Below, in pieces: positions 11,495 through 24,400 of a stretch of DNA of 64,000 bases (its first letter is position 1; each line of letters starts with the position of its first letter). A program made the position numbers and the translations under genes. The notes below the pieces were generated by a model. That model made no database searches, was not told the origin of the DNA, and saw only the letters and a program-made list of their open reading frames with translations. Origin of the DNA: Lethocerus indicus (lineage: Eukaryota > Arthropoda > Insecta > Hemiptera > Belostomatidae). The stretch lies in the NCBI GenBank assembly GCA_019843655.1, contig JACDQD010000003.1:1053346-1117345 (forward strand), given 5' to 3'.

Positions 11495-14400
11495 TATTTC
11501 AGGGCTATTATCATTTCGTAAACGGTAACACCCTAAAAATAAACATTTTTTTATAATAATCTACAGAGTAAATATTCATAGTGACACGAAGGACACTAGT
11601 GGTCCTCATCCGTTTACTGTACATGGCCGTTTATAATGAGTATTAAACGTTACCCATAAAATGTGTCGTTTTTTTATTATGCATGTTATTTATAAAACAA
11701 ATTTAATAATCTACGAGAAAGGAGATTCAGCATATTATAGATTTGTGTCTAGAACGTATCCGTTGCAACGCTTCGTTAAACAGAACCGGAGCCTATTAAA
11801 ATGCCGTACAACAACAGATATTTCTACCCTCAATCTTGTACCGATATCCATCCATGTGGAACGCCGAGTAAATGGGCCCGCTTGGAGATATTTAACCTTC
11901 ATTTGGAACTTTCAAATGGAACTGTGTGTAACCGAGCTTTCCTTCTTGTGTACATACGTATACATGCGAGGAATAGATAATTTTTCCACGCGATCTCTTC
12001 GCTTTTCAATGACTTTCTTCGTCTTCAGTGAATTTCTTCATATTCGTCCTGGATGGCAAATTGAGGAGGGGATCTTGTATTACAGTGGATAGTACGTAGG
12101 AATTTTTAACTTTGAAACGTGTCAAAACGAAGTTTTTGAGGCTTGAGGAAGTGCAAAAGTCATGCGAGATCACAACACCCTCGGACGGCCGTCTTTTGCG
12201 TTTACTTTCAGCTAATCACTTGCAATTTCACCGCCGGTTTTTCGTCAAACATTACGGATCAGTTTAACCGATCGGGCGGGACGAAAAAAAAAGAAATTGG
12301 TTACAAAGAATCGTGTCCTTGGATTGAATAAAATACATCCGTGGAAAGTGGGCGAGCGTTACTGAAATTACACCGGGGGCCCAGGTGTGACCCGAAAAAG
12401 TTGAACAGGGTCAATAATCACACGAACCGAAAATGTGCAGCCGCCTCCTTCTCCTCGCGAAATTAAAAAAGAAACTACTCAATCTGTACATTGAGCTGTC
12501 TCAAATTACAGTTGACTCGAACACCCGAAGGGACGTCATTTTGTCCGTTAACACAAACGAAAAAATATTTTGTTTTCAAGGAGAAAATACTGAATTTTCT
12601 TTTTGCTTCTCTTAATTCTTTATTGGAACATTTTATTACACTCTCGTCTAAGCGTTTTTCTTCTTAACTTCGCGTTTACGGTAGTACATATTTAACATGG
12701 TTAGGTAGGCGAAGTCGCGTTATGTTTGCGTTTCCATTTCTTCTTATTATTCTTCTCCTGGCAAAATACCGACAAATGAGAACTTGGCGAATCGCTTCAT
12801 CTGCTCGCCGAAATGCAGCAGGAAAGAATTATAACATTAATCACCAAATGGACGACAAGTATAACCGACAGTACTCCACAGGTCATGTTCGGTCCACTGA
12901 GCCCGACTATAATATCCGGGCATGTTCAATTATGCCTGTTGACAAATAGCGAAGACGGATTAACTTATATAAGCTTATCGTATATGTATATATAAGCTTG
13001 TTGTATCACTGTTGAACCTTATTTTGAAACACTATTATTTGTGAAGACCGGTTTCCGCTTCCCCGTCTCCGTAGCTCACCGGCAGGTTTCATTATTACGG
13101 TCAATGCGATAAAGAATTCTCTCCGTTTATTCCGTATTCCTTGTTTAACCCGAGCTATTTCCTCTACACCCCCTCCAGTTTCAGTGCGCTATTTCTGCGC
13201 TTTATTGAGGAAGCGGAATAGGGGAATAATTCTTGTCTTTTTTTTTTCTTTTTTTTTAAACCTTTATTGCGGAGCAGTTTCTGTAAGATCCTCCGAGGGT
13301 ATTATTTTTCAAATTTTCCGACAAAACGACAGCAATCCGAAGCATTTCCGAAAATTTTGAAGGAGAACGAATAGAATTTCAGGTTACCATAATTGTTATC
13401 CAATTGTGAAATATATAATTATCCGCCCCTTTGTTACTGACCGAAACAGTTGTCAAATATTAAACGCGTGTCCGGAGTTGTTTCATATTTCATTTGTGTT
13501 CGATCTCCAGTACAAATACAGTTTGTTGTACGCGACGATGTCGGATAATAGGTCGATAATTAATTAGACACGACGAACGGAGACAGGACGAAGGAGTAGG
13601 GCTAAGATTACTGCGGAATAATGGAATATTGTATTTCCCGATAATGGAATTCCGGGGGTCGGGGGTCATTCGATATGAGAATTTCCCGTTGTCTGATTTC
13701 ATTGATTGAAGGACTCCCGAATGGAGTCTGTCTATCGTTCCAAGATGGAAGTGGTAGAGTATATCGTATGTCGTCACGAGGCGATCGGGTTTTCGAAAGT
13801 CACGCGCCGCCATTCACGTACACGCACAAGGAAATCACAATTTGTTTCAGTTCGGTATAATACACGCGTTGATATTGCAAAATGAACGGACGATTGAATT
13901 AAACTCCCGTAATTGTCAGTACCCCAACAGAAACTTACGTGTATGCATACGTGCGTAAACATATCGTGGACTCAATTTATTGAACTCAGTTATCGCCGCA
14001 TAAACCGTTTTAAACCCCTTCTGAATCACTGCTCAATCTTTATAAGCGGACACGATGCGTACATTATCGACAGATTAAAATAGAAAGAGGATAACAAAAA
14101 AAAATGTAATTGGAGTCGGCCTATTTTTGACTCCGTAGTCCTGATTAAAAGCGCGACGATGTAACACTAAATTGTGTCCTCAGGTCATGTTTATAGTGTT
14201 CGCATTTTAGTGTATCGAGTGTAAAATCGAATGTAATCCGCCGTTTTTTTTTGATATCAGTAGAAATGTCCTTGGCTAGACTATGACTGGTGGAGTAACT
14301 CTACTGGAAAATAAGGGAAGAAATAATCCCCGTTGTGTAACGCGGCGGTGCTCTTAATTTTCTTGATTTACAACCCCGTATGAAGCAGGGCCCTGGACTT

Positions 14401-15382
14401 CATTCATTATTCCCGGCAACTCCCCCCCCCGGGCGCGAGTCAGAATTAACGACGAATTGCGAAATGGGATTACAAAAGGGCGTTGAAAAAGGAATGCATC
14501 GGGGTGATTCATAGTTCAGGTTTTAGATCTAGTTTTTTTTTTATGATACAGTAGGGTCGAATCTGTTATTTAAATACATGCAAGTACAATTAATCCGTTT
14601 GGAATACCGTGAATTTCGCATTCTCCTGTCTCCTCTCAAAAATATCTGAAGGAAGACACGGCATTGTCACTGAAAAGGTCGATCGGCCTATTTACCTCAA
14701 CTTTGTTGGGGGCCAGTGCTTATCAGTAAATTATTTCGTTATCGGCGGGGTTATCGATGGTTTGTGATAAAGACGGGTCGTTCAAGAGAGTTTGGAAGAG
14801 GCAGGGTTGTAAAACAGGTAAACCGAGGGAAAATATTTCCCCTAGAGTCGATTTGTTCCAAACCGATAAAGGGGTTCGTAACACGAAGAGTCAGTCCGCT
14901 GTACTGTAATATATAATCGCTTTCGAAATACGCTTAACGCGCCGCGAATGGAAACCTACATACAGCTGCGCGGATGTGACCTCTTTTAGAGGCTGAACCG
15001 CTGTAGAGCATTTATTATCTAGATTATTATTGTTTTGCGCGCATCGCCCTCCACCCTCAGCTCTCAGCACAATTTTATTCTGAACTTGACACAGTAGAGT
15101 GACAACTTTAACGGGTGTTAACCAGTCGGCTTACGACCGGTTGAACTTTGTAGCCAGTCGAAGTCCCTCAAATACTCTACGCCCAATGTAATCCGGGTTG
15201 GTAGTTTGTTCGTGAAACGTCCCAAGCGCAGTTATAATCTCAAAATACGAGCGACGTGAAGCCCACATATAATGAAAGTAGGTTCTACGATAAAAGGGGT
15301 AGTTGAAGGGAAATTTCAAAATTAATTAGTAATTAATTGGGGCGTTAAGGTATCGGCCCGGGTTAGAGAGGATCTGATGAAC

Positions 15383-15386
<4 letters not shown>
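10791..15386. other. gene-free stretch with weak open frames
   Basis: Includes an (AT)n array at 11438-11492. Open frames at 11661-12092 (143 codons, plus) and 12722-12949 (75 codons, plus) have no motif I recognise. A remnant of the foldback arm end (ctcctgtctcctctc) lies at 14622-14636. Otherwise nothing. Confidence 0.45.
11438..11492. repeat. (TA)n microsatellite
   Basis: Uninterrupted TA run of about 55 bases. Confidence 0.98.

Positions 15387-15430
<44 letters not shown>
15387..15430. repeat. (TA)n microsatellite
   Basis: Uninterrupted TA run of about 44 bases. Confidence 0.98.
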
Positions 15431-15433
<3 letters not shown>

Positions 15434-15594
15434 GATTATTATAACTCTCCCCGCTTATAGACTAGGACTGTCATTATTGTGCCACATAAAAATTTACTCC
15501 ATACAACAACGGAATCTGGGTCAATGTTCGTCGAACACAGTTTAAGACGTCTGTGAACGGGTTTGCGACATCATCGGTTGTTCACGGTTCATTC

Positions 15595-15613
15595 CTCTCT
15601 CTCTCTCTCTCTC
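15595..15613. repeat. (CT)n microsatellite
   Basis: Short CT run, about 165 bases after the previous TA array. Confidence 0.9.
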
Positions 15614-16636
15614 GCTCATGTCGCATATTTATATATTCAATATCTTACTGACAACGGGGAAACGGTGAAAATTCGGGATTCTCCGATTGAGAGGACTTAA
15701 GTTGGGACTTGATAAGATTTGTGTTAGTGACAAGGTCAGAGCGGGTCACAGTGTCATACGGCGATACCGCTTGAAAATTTACCATCAAATTTCCTTTAAA
15801 TATGCGTAGGATATTAAGTTTAAATACCCGAGAATTTAAATTAAACTCACACGCACAGATTCGAGGCATTGGCGACATCGTTAGCGCTATTGATCTAGAC
15901 ACACTATTACATCGGTTTTTGCTCGTCATTGCCGATAGCAACGTTTCAGTGAATATTTAATAGGATGCCTACCGAATTGGAAATAAAAATATTCTCGTTT
16001 CACCAAATCGGGCATCGGGTTGTAGAAAATTTGAGGCACAAAGCGCCCCCGGGGCGGTGTTACAATAATAATGTAATGGCCGACAAAATCCGAGGACAAT
16101 GTCCGTCGATTAGTAACCAAAATTCGACCCCGATTCGTCGTGCGGTCTGCACCCCGGTTGTGGCCCCAATTGTGACCTCATAAATGCGATTACTCTGTAT
16201 AATTGCTAATCCTTTGAGATTGATTACGACGGCCCGGTAGGCAGGGTCCTACCTACCCCCCTACCTCTACCTCTACCTCCCTCCACCCCCCCGGCCCTAT
16301 TCCACATCTCCGATACGGGGCTTTATCGCGCCCTGTTGTCGTCGCGGATTGTTGACTGTTTGTTGTCGTTAGGCATTGTTTAACCGGTCGCGGTACATGA
16401 CAGTCCTGGGTAATAGACGAAACAGAGGCGAACCAAACCGGGGTTTAATAGGAACTTCCGAATCGCTCAAAAATTATATTTTCAAATTATTTTTATTACA
16501 CCAATAATACTAATTTAATACAGAAAACGCAAACTACTCGCTTTCCCTTTTGTGGTACATTCAACAGACATTGACCTTTTCGCGGCGAACAGCGCCTTTA
16601 GGCGCTAAATTTCTTTGGAGAGCACAAAATTCGGTT

Positions 16637-17030
16637 CCAAAAGTTTTTGATTTTGATGAAAATCTACCAGGAATTAAAGCGAATATTGACGGTAAATCGT
16701 CAATATTAGAAATCTTTCGACTTTTCTTTTCCGAAAATATGCTTATTATACCACGAAAACTGTACGCAGTAAGCACTCACGATTGGTGGCACGGAAAAAT
16801 ACAACAGTACCAGAAATGTATCGATTTTTTGCTTCTGTCGATGTTAATGTCGAGAGTAGAAACTTTTTTTACTCGATAGAAGAATATCGGTCGACCGACG
16901 AGTTATTACGAACGGAAAGTTTTCCACGAATAATGACAAAAGACAGGTATAAATCTCTATTACAAATAAAAAATAATTCGCGCCAATAAAAATTCGGACC
17001 GTCATCGACAGACTGGGAAATTCTTTTTCA
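16637..17030 (+). pseudogene. piggyBac-family transposase fragment
   Basis: Read on the plus strand in more than one frame, this matches the N-terminal half of a piggyBac DDE transposase. The first frame gives a FDENLPGIKANI-like segment then SSILEIFRLFFSEN, the usual 'GI ... FF.LFF.. L' start of the conserved region. After a frameshift near 16800 the second frame gives TVPEMYRFFA and then YRSTDELLRTESFPRIM and RYKSLLQ, corresponding to the family's 'YWS.D.LL.TP.F..IMSR.R...L' block. A third short piece at 16989-17015 (KIRTVIDRL) matches the following 'YKIRP.ID.L' block. The conserved order is kept but the frames are broken. The catalytic aspartates and the Cys-rich C terminus are not found downstream, nor are TTAA-flanked inverted ends, so this is a dead, truncated copy. 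Family assignment is from motif recognition only. Confidence 0.85.
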
Positions 17031-20000
17031 CGATCCATTATGTCGTATTATGTCGATCTTGCATCGGTTGCTCAGAGCGCAACTCATTTCTGAGCGCTCC
17101 GCGCGCGAAACGGTTAAATGGGAAATTGGTTAAACTTTTTCTTAAACACTCATCCGTTCCGACGAGCTTTTCGAAACAGACATTGTAGATAATTGAATTT
17201 TGTTTCGAATGAGACCGAAACCTTGGATTGAGTGTAGAAAATAAGCTTAAAGCATTCTGCTGACCGAGTACCTACCTATTCGCGCGTTATCGCCGGCCTT
17301 ATCGCTCCAACGTCAACAATACACAGATCCGAGGCCAAAGTGCAACTTTCATGTAGAAAATACACTACCTACGGATACAAACTCTCTGGATTTTATCAAA
17401 TAGTAGTCAATGGATAGTTTTCGCTTTCTGTGCAATATCTGCGGGGCCGTCCATAGTTGGACGGCGGGTGTGGAGGGATGGATGGGGGGTTGGGGGGGGG
17501 TTTAGCGGGCCAAGGTCCAATTTGATTTGTACGTAATTGGGCCGACAGGAAACGCTATCCAGTAGTTTTTGTTTTCCGCCAACCGCCCAACTTGGGACAG
17601 ATTTCATTGTCCTGCGACTGGGCCGCTATCGGCCTCCCGGTGGACTAGATTTGTCCTCCGGATACCGCCTATTCCATCAATGTTTAACGCCGACGTTGAA
17701 CGTTCAGACTGGATATAGCTCTTTGTCTCAATTCGTACTCCCTTATGATTCTACCCTGCCGTTTGTTCCAACCCCCGAATTTTCCTTAAGGATCTCCCCG
17801 GTTGGACGGCGGGATAGAAATCTTTGCAGGGAGATAATTTAGCGATTCTTCGGGTGTCCACATGACACATTGCTCACGGTATACCCTGGCGACTGGTCTT
17901 CAAAATGAATGGGGGTAGCTACATAATGGCTCATTCTTCCCTTTAGTATTCCTGTTCCCCCTCCGGGCGGATGGGGGCGTTCGCGGTGTCCAATTACGTG
18001 GATTTGGGGGAGGAGGAACTTCTCATGGAAATAGGCGATATTTCGAGGATCAATCCGATTATAGAATATTTCCTGTATATCCACTGTGACAGTTTCAGTA
18101 GATTCGTGAGGTACTTACTTATTTCAACTGCTATAGTATTAAATTTTTTAACGTACAAGTTTTTCTCTCGTTACTGGCTGGAATAAGTTAGCTACATTCA
18201 CCATCGTGAATCTACTTTACGTACAATCTTGGTCGTAACCTAACAAAGCATCCTATCCTAGACCCTCCTCCACTAGAGGCACGAATCTATCGAGGCAATG
18301 CGATTGAATATGGCGTCCGTACCAGTCTAGATTTTACAACTTATCTGGATTTTCCTCCAGCGATCCTCCCAATAGTATTATAATATTTAAGTTACGGGGT
18401 TCGGTTTCTGGCTGTTTACCGTCTAATTGGTCCCGATGTTAATTATAGACCGTGGCCTACTTAAGTTTACCTAAGGATCAAGGTTCTAGTTAATTTTAGA
18501 ATACCTGTACGGCCGTCCGCGAGGGTTCGGAATGCGACGATGGTCAACACCGCTCGATGATTTTCTTCTCTTCTGCCAGACCGGTTTACTGTAGCGACCA
18601 GCGTTCAACGCTGTTGCTTCGGTTAATTCTACTAAATTAACTCGGAACTCGGCCCAATTTCAATTTTTTATTTTGACGCAGGCCCACGACGGCAAGTGAT
18701 CTCTATCGGCTATCCATTTTTCTACTTTAAGACCCGTTCTGTGGACCTTGGACGGCTTGGAATAGCCTCATTTGTAGGATCTTCAAGACCGGTTTCTTGT
18801 TGATTCCATTCTGCCTATAAAATGATAGTACTACTATTGGGGGTTTAACGTCTATTTTCCAGTGTAGCTATAGATTCACAGTTATCACGGCGGCCGCGTG
18901 ATATGTACATTTATATTGTTAGTGGGATACCTTTTACCTCAATAAGGTGTACTGTTGTTAGTGTTGTGTGTCGGTATTTGGAATAGAACTTCGAATAAAT
19001 ATTTTTTCCCTATAGTGAATCCCCGAATAGAGGCGGTACCTTGAGCAATGATGCGTTTTACCGCAAACACCAAAGTCGTCTATAATTAGCCGGTAGTTTT
19101 GAATTCTATTGTTAGCCCTTACCCGAGGTTTGGGTAACATCGTCACTAGCGCGATTTTCTCCTCTCTGACTTATTCCTACTGACAAATGCCCGGTGGGCG
19201 AATGCTACTGACTGGCGGCGAATCACCAAAAAGTTGTGTAACCAAATACAGAACCGAAATGGCCTAATATAATATTAATACGTATAATTGTTTAAACTTT
19301 CACCTACCGCGAAAGTATCAAATTGTACCAAAAGTTTATTTATTGTTTCCACACTGCTGTTTACTAATCGTGTGGTAGTTTCCACGCCTAATTTTCTAAT
19401 AATTTATAATAATTTACTATTCGCAATCATTAATACCAAAATACACACACGACTGACTGTACACTGCTTTCTTCGCGAGTTGCAACATTAACTTGCCTCG
19501 CACATTTTTTATTCATAAGTGCAATTATAATCGCCGATCATTTTCTCCTTATATAATGTATTTATATTCGTTGTGCCCGTTTTTAAACTTTCCGCTGATA
19601 TATAATATTATAAAGTTCATGCAACTTTCCGACTGTACCCTTTTCTAATCGGTAGAAATGGCGGGCCCTAAACCGGCCGGTAACGACATCAAGCCAGTTA
19701 CGTGAGAAAAGGTTCGCTTGTCGCAATTGTTCAAAACATAAAAACAAGGAAGTAATATTCAAATACAAACAAGCGCTGTTAACAACGATCGGTACTGACG
19801 CGGGTCTATTTTTATCTTTCTCTCTATGAAAATGCAAATCATTCCCGTTAGAATCACTCCATTGCGTATACCGCCCGCCCTCTCCCTCAGTTCACGGTCA
19901 TATTTTCAACATCATTACATCAACTATAAAAAGCGTATTCTATTAATTACTGATTAGGAATTTATTTGTTGGGGGGGGGTCCTGAAGCTTTCAGAATGTT

Positions 20001-20846
20001 TCCTGTATGTCGCGCCGTCTCGATTAGCGTCGGGTACTTACAAGTACCGCCAATGGGGCCCAATCAAGTATCCCGTTCATTCCGAGAGCGAAGCACTTGT
20101 ACGAAAGAAAATATATTTTCGGCTATTGTAAGATACACTTTTGCCGGACCGCTTTAGGCCGTTCGCGTGAAGTCAAGTCGGTTGGCTCAAACTCCCAAAC
20201 TGAAATGCAACCCGAAAAAGCCGTAAAAATTCTTCGGCAGTGCTGACAGGATGCTGAACGGGCGACCGTCATAACTGTACGTAGACGGGATATCTCGTGA
20301 ACCGAAGTCTACACACTGTTCAGATGACTAAACGGGAAAAAATATAACCGGTTTCTATAAATAGAGCCGGCGGAAATAACGGGCCGACGGTTGCAATTGA
20401 TTGTACAGCCATTGTCGAAAGTGCAGAAGGCCGATTTGGAAACGGCCGTTTCATCGGCGGGTGAACGTAATCGGTGAAATATTTCTGTTCGGCCCATTTA
20501 AAAAGAGAGCGTATGGACACTTCGGTAAAAGGACGCCCAGTTGTGCACTTGACTGGAAAATGAACCCCCCCCCCAGATAATTATTACAGTAGCTGCAGCT
20601 AGCCTAAAGCTGTAGATATTTGATTAATTCTTAATTACTCCTATTTTAGAATGCTCGCGAACAACATACACAGCATAGAACGTAGTGGGCTATACGTTAC
20701 GTTATGCTAGGTGCCGTTTATTAAGTGCCTACAACTCAAAGTGTATGTTCGAATAAATAAGCACTATTTTTAGCGCTCATTCAGAACTTAGGCTTGTAAC
20801 CCAACCTATATTCTGGCGTTTTCCGGAAAACTGAATTTTTTGAATG
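17031..20846. other. gene-free stretch
   Basis: No open frame above about 100 codons and no family motif. Short scraps resembling the foldback arm (gccagaccggttta at 18576, aagaccggtttct at 18784) occur. A run of nine G residues lies at 19971-19979. Otherwise nothing seen. Confidence 0.45.
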
Positions 20847-21255
20847 CAGGGTTGACAACTAAGTAAATGCGGAATTCTTAAGTACGCCAACATCTTTGTA
20901 CAGATACGTTATTATTTGGTCTTTTCTGAAACATTCGGTATCGAAATTACATCGACCAATTGAATTGTGTCTGTGTATAAAAAGCTAAAACACGGTGTAC
21001 CGAAGTGGGCATTTCCGTCACATTTCGCTTTTTTATTTTCGCAAAGTTGTTAGGAGATCGATGATGACCGAATAGAGGCCATTATCTATTCGGATCGCCA
21101 TAGTTCGACGAGGGAGATTGCGTAGAAGCCGAATGTATCTTATACGCGCATTCGGAACCATCTGCGGCTTATCTGTGCCAAGATGTTGACGTACTTACAA
21201 ATATGTACAACGCCACTTCTTGGTGAATTCCGCAATTACTTAGTTGTCGACCCAA
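20847..21255. mobile_element. mariner family B, MITE-like copy
   Basis: The left end gggttgacaactaagtaa then tgcggaattc (20849-20877) is mirrored at the right end by gaattccgcaattacttagt and gtcgaccc (21224-21252). The inverted similarity continues inward through the caacatctttgtacagata block, giving ends of roughly 60-80 bases. The interior matches the family B copy at 56.7 kb nearly throughout, for instance aaaaagctaaaacacggtgt (20979-20998) and tagttcgacgagggagattg (21101-21120). The element is too short for a transposase and is best read as an internally deleted, non-autonomous mariner. TA flanks are not exact on the left. Confidence 0.8.
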
Positions 21256-21433
21256 TATAAATATTAAAAAAAAAAAACTAATTTCCAACCATTTTTGAAA
21301 TAACCTCGCGTCTAGGAGTTGAGCGAAATAAAAAAATTTTCTAGAATTTCTTTTCCGTACTCTCAAGGACAGTAAATTACTATAGATTTATTTCGCGGAA
21401 ATCTAAAATTCGCGATAATTTTTGAACAGATAA
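21256..21433. mobile_element. mosaic of mariner B interior and a mariner A-type end
   Basis: From about 21318 the sequence (gagcgaaataaa, then ttctagaatttcttttccgt at 21340-21359) matches the interior of the larger family B copy (57195-57272), although it lies outside the right end of the short element. At about 21390 it switches to tttcgcggaaatctaaaatt and ttttgaacagat, which is the inverted terminal sequence of mariner A (compare 49000-49045). No second A-type end was found upstream, so this is a solo end joined to B sequence. Confidence 0.7.
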
Positions 21434-24400
21434 GAGTATAAGAATAAAATCTGGCCAAGTCACGCTCCCACCTGTTACTACTATAGACCAGCCCAAACCG
21501 GCTGACCTAGCAATAAAAATGAATTGACAGATGGTGGTTAGTTATATACAGAGAGGAAAGAGGAAAATATACCGACAGCTGGCCCTATACAACTCGGCAA
21601 ACATTATAAATACGACCGATAATAAAACATAATCCAACAAATCAACTATGCCGAATAAATTACGAACAAAATTAGAAGGAAAATTTATTTGATAGCCAAT
21701 AGTTTAGCACATAGTCCACTTCAGTTTAGGAGTAATACAAGGAAAGCTTTGCTGAGTGCGGTTTCGAAGGTGGGCAAAATTAAATTTTAATTTCCATCAC
21801 TTATGTAGTTCGATCTGTGCGGTATATCTGAGCAATCCATTGACCGCCTTGAATGAAGGGTTTTTCGTTTTGTTATAAATACTTTTTTCGGCCCGCCGGA
21901 CATTCTATTTTCGTACCTACATTTATGAGTCACGAAAAGCGAACATGACGACAGCAGACTCTGCCGGTGCGCCTATTCAATGACGTCACCCACCAACAAT
22001 GCTGTAATTGTTTCACTGTTATCGCGAGTGTTTTGAGATAAGGGTTTTCGCTATCGTCCCACTGAAACGCTTCCGGTGGGCGGATTGATGATACGGAAAT
22101 TCGTCGTGGCCCCGAGATAGGGGAAAGACGGCTGGCAACAAACAGTCCGAGGCGATAACAATTTATACGGCCGTTCCTCGGAGAAGATAGTGCACCGAGA
22201 TAGGCCGGATTACGATGTAAGCTGTGTGTATTTCGCCGGTGGAAATACAGTTGATATTTAAAACTTAGACGAAACTATTCATTAGTAACACCGTCCGAAG
22301 AGTCACAATATCGTCACTCTGTTGCAGCGGTCGGGTCATAGTTATCACTGACGCAATGCTACTGACGATAACGGGAAGGCCGACACTGCCCCGGCTTCTT
22401 GACATAAGAAAACCAACGAGAACAAAGAATTAAAGTGCGTATTAAACAAAACGGTTTTATTCTCCCTTATTATCTCAATTCTGTGGCGTCTGTCGTGGCG
22501 GTGGTCCTTAGCTCCTTGTTATCACTGACGGAACCCTACTGGCTATAAGGAGAAGCCCGTATTGCATTAAACGGGGGGGGAGTGGAGACAGATAACTACT
22601 TGTTATCTAATTTAAAATTTCAAAAACTGTTTTGGAAATGGAAAATTCTCGGAGGGCCCATTGAGCGTCCTACCACGCTCGAAGCTTTTTCCAGACCTGC
22701 AGTAGGGGGGTCTGTCCTACCTTCCCCCCCCACCCCCCAATCCGGGCTTCGATTCGAAACACTTCATCCGGTCTATCCGATGCTGTAGGACTGTCGGTCT
22801 CTATAGTGGTGCTACTCTTCGGTGAGTGAACCGGCGTAAAACTGCCGTTTTTTGCCCCACCGGTAGGAGCCCGCAGGGAGGTAGGTCTCAGGAGCAGATG
22901 TTGGGGTAGTATACATCCGGAATTGGGTCCTTAGCTGAGCGCCCTATTGTTCCCCCTTCGGCCCTACCGCCTCCTCTCGAGGATATAATACCTACATTTT
23001 TATCGGGACCGGAGAATGGCTACAGAGATATTTATTAACTCATTTTGGAATGACCTGTCACCGCTGGACATTTACACTTGTCTTGTTAGCATTTCTTAAA
23101 TGTCGCTTTTTTTTCCGTTTGTATTGTGTCTTTCTTTTGTGTTTTTTTTTATTGCCTATAATATCTAGGGCAGGTGTTAATCGGCGACTGAAAAGCTATC
23201 CAGAACGGAAGCCCCAGCCGGAGCCTATCCCTTAGTCCGTATTATTATAAATTAACATAATAAATACTTTTACGGGCTTTGTTTGTCTGACGATCTATTC
23301 TTATAGGGGATTACGGTCTGTCTTTTGTTAGGCCAACTAGGAAAACATAGATCGGATGGGGGGGGGGGACTTGAGGAGAAAGTTTCTGAAGTCAGTTTTG
23401 GAACTTGTATAATGAACCTTCTGTTGCTATTGACGTTCGGCCGGCCTATTGGCGAATAAATGGTAAGAGGCCATCCTCAAGACTCGAAACATATTTGCGT
23501 TGACATTTAGTGGAGGCGTTCGTCGGTGCACTTAAAATTGGCCTTGGACAGAAACGGTTGGGTAAATGTTTTAATATAGGGTCTACCCCTAAAGCTTTCG
23601 GCCTGTTTGGTGCTAGATCCATGTTCAGTGTCCGCCTTGACACAGCCGGCCAAGATTTGTCACAGTTCATTGGACAGCGGTGTCGCCACCGCCTCGGCAA
23701 AATACGCGTAAGCCAAATGCAATTTTGCCGTCGAACAACTCGGTTTTGGCGCATAACAGCCCACCCCTACCCGAATAAATATAAATAACGAAAAAAAAGA
23801 ACCTGGTTATAGTTCAAAAACTACAGCTTCGAGCTTGTATATTATTTATTTTGAAGATTTTCACCTTATCAAATTGTTGCGCTTATTCGTTCCGATTTAT
23901 TCCGAGAAGATTATTTACCTTTTTGCTCATATTTTAAGAAAATTTTCGTATAATAACCAAGCGCGTTTTGATTATTTATTTATAATTTTATTGTGTCTAA
24001 AAATTTACGATAAACCAGTTTCTCTCTCTCCCTCTCTTTCGACCTTCCGGTGGTCTTGTACCGGTACGCGCCCTTAACAGTAATGTCTTTCACTGTGCGA
24101 GATTTTCGGTCCCTCGTGTATTGTATTGAGGTTAACCGTCTTCTAGGTGGTTGGGGGTTGGGGGAGGAAGGGATAAGGGCCCAAGCCTTGTGGCCCTCTA
24201 GGCCTGCCTCGTCCCCTAGTACCCGATTTCGTATTTCTTAAACTGCACAGTTTACAATTACAATATGATATATCCATGTGTACGCTTCACGGTGGCCTCA
24301 TTGTGGAACAAATTGTCTATCCGTTCCCGAATTTGGTACGAGCTAGACCGGTTTAGGGGTCTCGCCACCGTCGGTAGCAAAGTGCCGGCCTTCAACGTTC

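Noticed and set aside
11661..12092. 143-codon open frame as a gene
   Set aside because: No recognisable domain, codon preference like the AT-rich background, no splice context.
23446..23788. Tc1-like transposase fragment on the minus strand
   Set aside because: Arg-rich segments gave a superficial resemblance, but no catalytic block or helix-turn-helix could be placed.
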